A DNA stretch of 64,000 nucleotides from Tetrastigma voinierianum (Eukaryota; Streptophyta; Magnoliopsida; Vitales; Vitaceae), in the NCBI GenBank assembly GCA_016808115.1, contig JAEQBH010001839.1, forward strand, positions 248,001 through 312,000, in the 5' to 3' direction. Below the pieces are notes generated by a model that made no database searches, was not told the DNA's origin, and worked only from the letters and a program-made list of their open reading frames with translations. How positions within the stretch are numbered: position 1 is the stretch's first letter; every line of letters begins with the position of its first letter. The position numbers and the translations under genes were made by a program. Of this stretch, positions 56,930 to 64,000 are shown one piece after another.

Positions 56930-57960
56930 TGTGGACCGTTCACGTAGATGGTAGTCTTCGATGTAAGGCTGATAATGGTTCCCAGGTTGGCCAGGTTGAG
57001 AGAGGAGATTCTCGAGGAGTTTCCTTGCTCGATTTCTGCGATTGCATCTAGGTGGCACGAAGATGTACCAGGATCTTTGTCGTCAGTACTATTAGAGTGG
57101 GATGAAGAGACACGTTGGGGACTTGGTTCGACGATGTCTCACATGTCAACAAGTTAAGGCCGAACGCGAGCCCGGCGAGAATTTACCGGCCGTTGGAGGT
57201 GGGCGAGTGGAAGTGGGACGTCGCGATGGAGCATGATCCACCGCCGTGGTGCGTGACAGCATGACTTGGTATGGGTGATAGTGGGCGGCTCCGCGAAATT
57301 CGGCACATTTTCTAGCGTGCGGATGAGCCGCCTTGGAGAGTGCGCCGGGTTCCCATTGAGAATGGTGACTATAGATACCGGTATCCATAGTGTCGGATGG
57401 GACCCCGAGGTTTACAGCGCGCACAGAAGAGTTTCAAGGCTATGGGCACACATTGGCGATGAAGTCTGACTTTCCACCCTCGAACGGATGGTGATGCGAG
57501 AGGACTATCTGATATTAGAGGACATGCTACGAGCATGCGTCTGGATCGTAAGAGCTATTTGGGAGGAGCATTGCCATAGTGGAATTTACTACAACAATAA
57601 GTTATCGGCGCGTATCTGAGGATGGCACCATATGAGGCCGCGTATGGGAGAGCCATGCGGTCACCGTTATGTTGGACCGAGGTGGGAGAAGGCGCTCATC
57701 CACTGGTCTGATCGATTAGAGACACCTCAGGAAGGTGATCTTGATACGGCGACATCCGCCCTGCGACTGAGGCGTGAAGGCTATGCGGATGTCACGGCGA
57801 TGTATAGAGTTGAGGTTGGGGATCAAGTGAAGGTGATTCCTAGAAGTGGTCGGGATTCGGCAAGCGTGGGAAGCTATCGTCGAGGTTCATTGGACCTTTC
57901 GAGAGATACTCGAGAGAGGTAAATGGCCATCTTGGGTTAGCGTTCTGGCCAATGTCGGGT
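56930..57960 (+). pseudogene. Integrase remnant (element P)
   Basis: It starts with DGSLRCKADNGSQVGQVERG-like text (56,947-57,005) and LREEILEEFPCSISAIA (56,995-57,045), the His-containing zinc-finger region. LTCQQVKA-like text is at 57,137-57,160 and VGEWKWDVAMEHD at 57,199-57,237. GMGDSG (57,269) stands at the first catalytic region, and VSDGTPRFTA (57,390-57,419) holds the second Asp (family S-D-R-D-P-R-F). HPRTDGDARG-like text and EFTTTISYRRVSEDG follow, then YGRAMRSPLCWTEVG (57,643-57,690). After about 57,770 the tail contains VEVGDQVKVIPRSGRDSASV. Many frameshifts. Confidence 0.75.
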
Positions 57961-58084
57961 GTCCATGAGGTGTTTGCGTCTCCATGCTCAAATGTCTCGG
58001 ATCCGGCTCATGTGGTGGATTGAGACGGATAGAGGTTGACAAGGATGGGACGCTGAGAGGGACCGGGTGTGCATTACAGATAAT

Positions 58085-58302
58085 TAGGTGATCAAGTTTT
58101 ACTACGCAAAACCATGAGGCTAGTGTTTGTGCTATGGCGTCACTATGGAGTGGAGGAGTCTACGTGGGAGCGCGAGGACACGATGCGGGCCACCTATCCC
58201 TTCTTGTTTAGGGATGAAGAGGTCGTGGTTTGGTCGTTCCGTTTAAATATTTGTTTACATACAACAATTGCAGAGTGCACACATTGCATATGCATGTAGT
58301 GA
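58085..58302 (+). pseudogene. Integrase C-terminal chromodomain remnant (element P)
   Basis: A 61-codon open frame gives VFVLWRHYGVEESTWERE and MRATYPFLFRDEE (58,120-58,225). This is the hallmark V-x-W-x-x-x-x-x-E-x-T-W-E segment of chromodomains at the end of chromovirus integrases, followed by the usual Y-P-x-L-F. In the family this domain is thought to guide insertion into heterochromatin. The aromatic cage residues cannot all be identified because the N-terminal part (about 58,000-58,110) is out of frame. The stop follows shortly, about 45 bp before the polypurine tract. Confidence 0.85.
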
Positions 58303-58317
58303 GGTCAAATTGTCTGA

Positions 58318-58348
58318 ATTTTGGGACGAAATTCCTTTTAAGGAGGAA
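58318..58348 (+). promoter_or_regulatory. Polypurine tract region (element P)
   Basis: GGGACGAAATTCCTTTTAAG followed by GAGGAA sits directly before the 3' LTR start TGTAAGACCC. AAGGAGGAA is the likely plus-strand primer. The same wording is common before Tekay/Del 3' LTRs. Confidence 0.8.
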
Positions 58349-60280
58349 TGTAAGACCCAAGAAATTCCAATTTCTAGGAAAAAGGGCAAAATCGTAATTT
58401 CGATTAAAAAATTGTAATTTCGGTTAAAAATCCGTAATTTATTCTCTAAATCTTGGATGACAAAACAGATTTCACCGTTGGAATTGTCTCGAAAAATCTA
58501 GCTAGCACATAAAATTTCGTAGAATTCCGAGACAGTCGGAATTTACACGTTTTTCGAGGCATCTCGGTTCGAATGTAGTAAACGATTTTTCGATCTGACG
58601 AAGTCACATATAACACGTACTCATGTGCCATAAATTGGTATGAGTAGAGAAATGATGAAATGGAATAGTAGAGATAGTCTTAGATATTCAATGAAATGAA
58701 GGGACAATAGGCATTTAGAGTTTGTTTAAGTCACTAAAGGACAAAAGAAGCATAGTGACATGCTTCTTCAAAAGAAAAAGGGAAAAAGCGTGAAAGGAAC
58801 GAGGAAAATCGACAGGTGGTGGGTTTGGTGTTTAGAGAGAGCGTCATCCTTCTCTCTAAGTTTCACAGCGATCGTCTTGAGTCTTCGAGGACAAGAAGGA
58901 GAAGCGTTCTCTGCGGAGAGGGTTTCGCGTGGAGTGCAGGTTGTGAGTTTGGCAAACTCCGAGAGGTAGGGGTTTACTCACTGCTGCGTTTACTCCCGTT
59001 TAAGTACTTTACAAATGTTTGAGTCGAAAGAGGCCGTTAGAGGCCGTCCCCGATCGATCCCAAACATGGGACGAGTGTGGAAATTTTGAATCAGTTGAGC
59101 CGTCTATCTTTGGGCACGGGTTGGGTGGTCGTGAAAATTGTGAGATAAATCATGTAGTGATTGTAATGAGGCGGAAGTAGCGTGAAATCATTGCAGTTTT
59201 TAGATGAATCAGGATTTTAAGAGATAATAGCAAGGGTTTCACTATTCGAAAGCAGTGTTCTCAAAATATATTTTGTGAAAAATGTGTTTGATGAGTGATT
59301 TTAAATTAATTTTAACAAGTGTTTGATCATTAATTAAAGTGAGCTAATTTTGATGTATGAATTAATTAATTTACATGACATGATTGGGTGAATTAAATTT
59401 TGTAAATATATGCATGTTTATATATTTACACAGTGAATTAAACATATTGGAATTGGCATACATGCATTCCATATCTGCTGGAACGCCCTAGGGTATAGAG
59501 TGAGTGCGTGAGATGAGTCCCAGAAAACGGTTCTCGGAGGGTAGTCAAGGTAAAAATATCAATCGTCAAGATGACTCAGTTGATATTCATCGGAGAGGTA
59601 GTCTGGAAGCAAATAATATATCAATCGTGGGCGTGATTGATATATACGCTGGAGGGTTGTCCTGAGCAAACAAAATAATAATTTTCATACGATGCTTAGG
59701 CGAGGTGTGATAGATCGGTGAGGACTCGGGATGCGAGTTATTGGTCATGTAGACATTCGAGTAGGATCATGCATTTGAATGTGTGTTTTTCGATGGAACA
59801 TTACGCTGCACTTGGTATTGTGTATAGAGGCGATTCCTCTCAACGTGGCTCGCTGGCTTCGAGGATGTTATTTTCTGGTCACCGGGGGGGGCGTGCGAGA
59901 GGACGACTAGATCTATGGAAGCAGGGATTAGAAGAAAACCCGGGTTGTGGCTTTGATGTATACATGTAGGGAACTTTTTAAGTTTAATGTATGTATTGTA
60001 TAAGGTAAAAACATATTAACTCTTGTAGCTATTGGGCATATAGTTGGATTCATAGTTGGCATGTATATTGGGTATTGTTTATGGGCCCCGATTAGTTTTA
60101 AATCATATTTGTTATATTGGTTGTTTGAGACAGGTTTATGCGGGATTTGGCTGCATTAGAGCTCCCAGTACAAGGAGACTCACTGCGATTTCTGAAAATA
60201 TTCGGGTCACCCGACATTCCACACGAAATGTCCAGCGGGTTGTGGGTGGTCAGCGGACCCCGAGGATTTGGAGCGTCACA
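58349..60280 (+). repeat. 3' LTR of element P
   Basis: It starts TGTAAGACCCAAGAAATTCC, has three AATCGTAATTT-like motifs in its first 100 bp, and ends GGATTTGGAGCGTCACA, about 1.93 kb. It is the reference LTR for this family in the window, the best preserved of five copies (M1, A twice, P twice). Confidence 0.9.
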
Positions 60281-60870
60281 AAGACTATAATGCATGTAGT
60301 TAACATGACATGCCAAATTAATGCACAAATGGGAGCACAAGCAGGCAAGACAAGAGTATGAATAGAAATTCAGTGGTTCGTGTAAGGAATTAGGGCAGAA
60401 TGCAAGGGGAGAAAGTCCAAAAGATGAATATAAAGATTTTTGTGCATGCTTGTTAAAGTGTACATGCATTGAGATGATGTGGAGTGTGTATGAAATCATG
60501 CGGCTATATACATTGCAGGTCAAGTATTATACCTAAAAGAGCCACAATTCGAAAAATTTTGCCATACACTGAACATGTAACAAGCGCATAGTTAGGTTCA
60601 ACTAGTGTATGCCTGCCTCCACTATGAGAAACAAGCATTGTCCTCCAGTGCGAGAGAGATTGGTACCCCACCGCAATGAGAATGGGAGCAACATAGAAAC
60701 TAGGGCCTCTTTTATTTTATTTTATTTTATTTTATTTTTTATTTTTTGGAAAGCAAAAGAAATAGAAAGTAAGAAATAACATGGAAGAGCAATAAAACAA
60801 AATCAAAACTATATACAACAAGTTGAGAGCGAATTTACTCTTAAGGAGTATTACAGTGACGGATCTACCA
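60281..60870. other. Unassigned spacer with (TTTTA)n
   Basis: Noncoding. A TTTTA microsatellite of about six units plus a T-rich tail lies at 60,711-60,748. This may be the 3' noncoding part of the minus-strand Athila-2 element that follows. It has no protein motif. Confidence 0.5.
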
Positions 60871-60879
60871 AGATATATT

Positions 60880-62110
60880 ATTCTCTTGAAGATTGAAATG
60901 CTGGGAATGGCTTTGAGGCGTGACCATTGACTTTGAAAGACTTTCCGGTATCCGGATTTTCAATCTCCACGGTTCCGTATGGATAGACTACCTTAACAAT
61001 GGGCGGGTGATTGGCGAGGCGAGTTTTCCTGGAAATATGTCGTACCTTGACTGTGCATCAGTACCTTTTAGTTTTGGTTGAGCGTTTTCCGAGCAATAGT
61101 CATGTCATGGAACAGCAGGCGCTCTTTGTAAATCACGGGAGCTTTCATCGACTCTGTATGATTCATCAGCTCGTTGCCATTTATAGCGGCGTTGTTTACA
61201 CCCTTGCGAGTTAAATCAAAATTAAAGTTCTAATAGCCCAGTCTTGGTGTCCCATTTGGACGTGGATGACAAACCTTCATAAACAAGCCTATAGGAGACA
61301 TACCAAGAATAGTTTTAAAAGTGAATTACGGTCAGGCCCAAAAAGTACTCGGTAAGTCGAAGTGACCCGATCTTTGCGATTTGGGGCAAGCAGTTTTTTC
61401 AAAATATGTTTATCTCCACATTAGCTAATTCGACTTGACCATTGGTGCAGCGGTTGTATCATTTATTGTTGAAACTTTATATGGGTGACTCCATATTTTT
61501 TCAACATATTTTCAAAAGATCGATTAAAGTAGATCCACCATCACTAATAATTACCACGAGGTATTCCAAAAGCGAGAAAAAATGTGTTCTTTATAAATTA
61601 CAAAACAACCTTGTGGTCATTAGTTCTCGTCAGATAGCCTCAACCCATTTCGACCATAATCAACAGGATGACGGAGATGTACGGTATCCCGCAGAAGGGG
61701 AAAAGGCCCCATGAGTCTATACCCCACTTGATCAAGATTTCAATGATTAAAATGGGGTAGAGGCATCATGTTCCGTTTTGTGACCCCTCTAATTGTTGTA
61801 CAGAAACGCAGTTTTGCAAAATTAGAAACAATCTTTAAGCAGGTAAACGGTGGCAAGCACGAAATCTTATCTATTTGTTTTCTTGCGGAGAAATACCTCC
61901 ACAAGCTTCGGAATGGCAAAAGGTTAGGATCCTGATCTGCTCATCATTGGGCACACATCTTCTCATTAATTAGTCTGGACAGTATTTAAATAGATATGGA
62001 TCATCAAAGTAATATTTCTTAATGTCTGCAAAAAATTTCTTTTTCTGTTGAGAAGTCCATTGGGGTGGAATTTGACCAGTTACTAGGTAATTTACGATGT
62101 CGGTGTACCA
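60880..62110 (-). pseudogene. Integrase remnant with zinc finger (Athila-2)
   Basis: From N to C on the minus strand: DDPYLFKYCPD (61,960-62,000), then RRCVPNDEQIRILTFCHSEA (61,895-61,960) and CGGISPQENR, the H-H-C-C-type zinc-finger block. The core follows: SKWVEAI (61,630-61,655), RTNDHK-like text, FG.PRVIISDGGS (61,540-61,580, with the second catalytic Asp) and KYGV-H-like text. FKTILGMSPIGLFMKVCHPR is at 61,255-61,315, and the tail VVYPYGTVEIENPDTGKSFK then VNGHASKPFPAFQ ends at about 60,885. Frameshifts separate most blocks. Family texts match well block by block. Confidence 0.8.
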
Positions 62111-62530
62111 TGGGCAATGAACAAGAGCAAAAAGCTGCTCATCAGGAAAACTATCGCCTATGGAATTACGCCGTAGGGAATTGGATTAAAAACTAATCGG
62201 ATAAATAGTCAAATACGTTCGACCCCCTTTTATCTTTAATGGTCGGGTTGAATTCTTGGCATAGTAGAATCCACCTAGTTAGCAGGGCTTGATATCCTAC
62301 TTAGAGCAAGTACTTGAGTCTTCACGTGATACGTGAAAATGGTTACGAGAGTGCTACGATGTATGACCTAAACTTTTCTACAAGGCAAAAAGCGGCCCGA
62401 CTAAAAACTCTTTTACGTAGTTTTGTAGTTTGCTTGAGCGAGTCTAGTGTCTTCTTTGGCATAGTAGATTACATGACCTTTTTGTCTTCCACGCGTCGCT
62501 TGACCCCATAGCATAATCACTAGGCGTCGC
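62111..62530 (-). pseudogene. RNase H region remnant (Athila-2)
   Basis: Few blocks are readable. The end NYLVTGQIPPQWTSQQKKKF (62,030-62,090) is typical of the segment that links RNase H to the integrase zinc finger in Athila pol. The RNase H core between 62,150 and 62,530 is too broken to assign catalytic residues. Placement between RT and integrase supports the call. Confidence 0.55.
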
Positions 62531-62538
62531 ACATGATC

Positions 62539-63700
62539 TCAAATGGAAGGTTCGATTAGGAGACCGCGTGATAGGGCGACACTAACATGGTTTGAGTTTA
62601 GCAGCGTCTTCACACAAATTTGTGACCATGCGAAAGGGACATCTTTACCAAGCAAGGTACATAAGGGACGAGCTATAGCACTAAAATCTTTTATAAATCT
62701 CCTATAGAATCCAGCATGTCCCAAGAATGATCTTATGTCTCTAACACACTTAGGAGTAGGTAAATTGAGTCGCTCGACCTTAGCCTTATCAACTTCAATT
62801 CCATTTTTTTGATATATGGCCTAAGACAATCCCTTATTGTCACCATGAAATGACACTTTTCCCAATTTAACACAAGGTTCTTCTCTTGACATCTCTCCAA
62901 AACCTTACGTAAATTCTCCAAACAGCCCTCGTATGAGTTACCAAAAATTGAGAAATCATCCATGAAGATTTCCAGAATGATTTCTATCATGTCACTGAAA
63001 ATTCCCATCATGCAGTTGGAAGGTTCAGGAGTGCATTACATAATCAAAGGGCATTCTAAAGGAAAAAGTACGAAAGGACGGTGAATGTAGTTTCTCTTGA
63101 TGCTTTAAGCTATCTCAATTTGATTGTAACCTGAGTACCCATCGAGAAAACAATATAATTCATGCCTACTTGTCTCTCTAACATTTGAAGTCAACAAAAG
63201 GAAGAGGAAAGTGAGTCTCCTGGTACTGGACGTTAAGCTTCCTATAATCTATGCACATCGGCACGAGTGATACGGTAGGAATTAGCTCATTATTTTCATT
63301 CGCGACCACGTTGACTCAGTTTCTTAGGAACTACTGTGTTGGGCTAACCCGCTTCTTGTGCCAATGGGTAAAATAACACCTACATCCAAGAGTTTTAATA
63401 CTTCCTTCTTTACCACTTCTTTCATTATTGGGTTCAGTCGTCTCTGTGGTTGCCTAGAGGGTTTAACATCCTCTTCCAAGTGAATTCTATGTGTGCATAT
63501 CAAGGGGCTAATTCCCTTAATATCTGCAATTGTCCATCCTAGAGGCGATTCATTGGGTTCTCCAATATCTCCAAAAGTTGATTTTCTTGAATTATACAGG
63601 GAAGATATGATTCTGGAAGAAGTTTATTACGCGCAGAAGACATATTTGAGGTGTGATGGTAAGGGTTTCAACTTTCAAGCTTAGGTGGCCTCCTCGGGAA
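62539..63700 (-). pseudogene. Reverse transcriptase remnant (Athila-2), FMDD active site kept
   Basis: From N to C on the minus strand: GWTIADIKGISPLICTHRIH then LEEDVKPSRQPQRRLNPIMK and KEVLKLLDVGVILPI (63,370-63,545). A broken middle with ITRADVHRL-like text follows, then MMGIFSDMIEIILEIFMDDF (62,952-63,011), GNSYEGCLENLRKVLERCQE and KNLVLNWEKCHFMV. Then comes GHAGFYRRFIKDFSAIARPL (62,660-62,724). The active site F-M-D-D is intact in one 92-codon frame, unlike in the Tat-type element. Frame breaks at about 62,840 and 63,010-63,370 show it is not functional as it stands. It is the best preserved RT in the window. Confidence 0.85.
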
Positions 63701-64000
63701 GGCAATGCCTTGTCCTCGATTGGTGGCAATGGTTGAATTTAGGTGCCCACATTTCACTTCCGATTACCTCATTGTGTTCAATTATGGAGTGTGAACTCCG
63801 ATTCTGATGTGGTCACTTCCTCATCCGAACTTCAGACTTACTAAACATGACATAAGGGTCATCATGTGAGACATTATCAAGTATTTACATTACCACATAA
63901 TCAACCTATGTTGACCTCACATCTTCTTCATCCCCCATTCCTTGATAGCATTAAAGATATTCGGATTAACGGTCATGTTGCAAATGATAGTGTCATTAGG
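63701..64000 (-). other. Pol region upstream of RT (Athila-2), unresolved
   Basis: This should hold the link between protease and RT. I read LKPLPSHLKYVF at about 63,635-63,670, the standard Athila block just before RT. Further right nothing can be aligned before the window ends. Confidence 0.4.

Larger units (their letters stand above)
47306..60280 (+). mobile_element. Tekay/Del-type chromovirus retrotransposon, nearly complete (copy P)
   Basis: Two direct LTRs (47,306-49,340 and 58,349-60,280) enclose primer site, leader, gag, protease, RT, RNase H, integrase with chromodomain, and a polypurine tract, all on the plus strand. The lineage call rests on the C-terminal chromodomain, the initiator-Met primer site and the end text GGGACGAAATTCCTTTTAAG before the right LTR, which is typical of the Tekay/Del group. 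Gag is interrupted by about 3.6 kb of foreign LTR-like DNA (50,579-54,178). Without it the element would be about 9.4 kb. LTRs differ a good deal from one another and all domains have frameshifts, so the insertion is old. Confidence 0.9.
60880..64000 (-). mobile_element. Second Athila-type element, pol part (Athila-2), cut by window edge
   Basis: The minus strand reads RT (63.7-62.54 kb), RNase H, integrase zinc finger, integrase core and integrase tail (to 60.88 kb), with Athila-type texts throughout. Gag, protease and 5' LTR would lie beyond the right edge. It is a different copy from Athila-1: the same regions are kept to different degrees, and its RT active site is intact. Confidence 0.8.

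Noticed and set aside
47306..60280. Target-site duplication of element P
   Set aside because: The five bases on either side (CGAGA-type on the left, AAGAC on the right) do not agree, and the left border is fuzzy.

Overview
The window looks like a stretch of nuclear heterochromatin from a flowering plant, probably a dicot. It is built almost entirely of old, broken long-terminal-repeat (LTR) retrotransposons of the Ty3/gypsy superfamily. I see no intact host gene, no convincing tRNA or rRNA gene and no CRISPR array. The organism call rests on element lineages known from plants: a Tekay/Del-type chromovirus with a C-terminal chromodomain, Athila-type elements with a tRNA-Asp-like primer site, a Tat-type element, and a gag-only non-autonomous element. 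Apart from the small FMDD core of one reverse transcriptase, no recognised domain is open from end to end. Homology usually has to be followed across two or three frames, so all coordinates of coding remnants are approximate.

Layout, left to right. 1-3.7 kb is unassigned. 3.7-4.9 kb is a dense array of GCGAC/GTCGCGAC motifs. 5.2-10.9 kb is a minus-strand Tekay-like copy (called M1): 5' LTR 8.9-10.9 kb, primer site and leader, gag, protease, and the start of reverse transcriptase before it is cut off. It stands head to head, with a 393-bp spacer, with a plus-strand copy of the same LTR family (called A, 11.3-17.6 kb). Copy A has two LTRs but only about 2.2 kb of interior. 17.6-20.1 kb is unassigned. 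20.1-21.3 kb is a tandem array of about 100-bp units, on the 3' side of a minus-strand Tat-type element (22.5-27.7 kb) with integrase, RNase H, reverse transcriptase, protease and gag remnants. 29.75-30.6 kb holds a minus-strand ORF3/env-position-like remnant. 30.8-37.0 kb is a gag-only element with two LTRs of about 1.7 kb and a tRNA-Asp primer site.

37.8-38.6 kb carries a minus-strand remnant of the plant-transposon-protein domain (Pfam Transposase_32 type). It is followed by a minus-strand Athila-type element (40.0-45.7 kb, called Athila-1), flanked on both sides by GCGAC-rich sequence that is probably part of its LTRs. 47.3-60.3 kb is the most complete element: a plus-strand Tekay/Del copy (called P) with both LTRs, primer site, gag, protease, RT, RNase H, integrase, chromodomain and polypurine tract. 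Its gag is split by about 3.6 kb of minus-strand LTR-like sequence that contains minisatellite-like repeats. 60.9 kb to the right edge is a second minus-strand Athila-type pol (Athila-2), whose RT still has its FMDD active site.

The genes do not work together as a cellular pathway. They are pieces of copy-and-paste elements, and the interest lies in nesting, conserved noncoding structures (paired hairpins next to the primer site in the Tekay family), satellite-like arrays and mosaic conservation. The very high frameshift density next to well-kept amino-acid motifs could be real decay, but could also partly come from an error-prone assembly.
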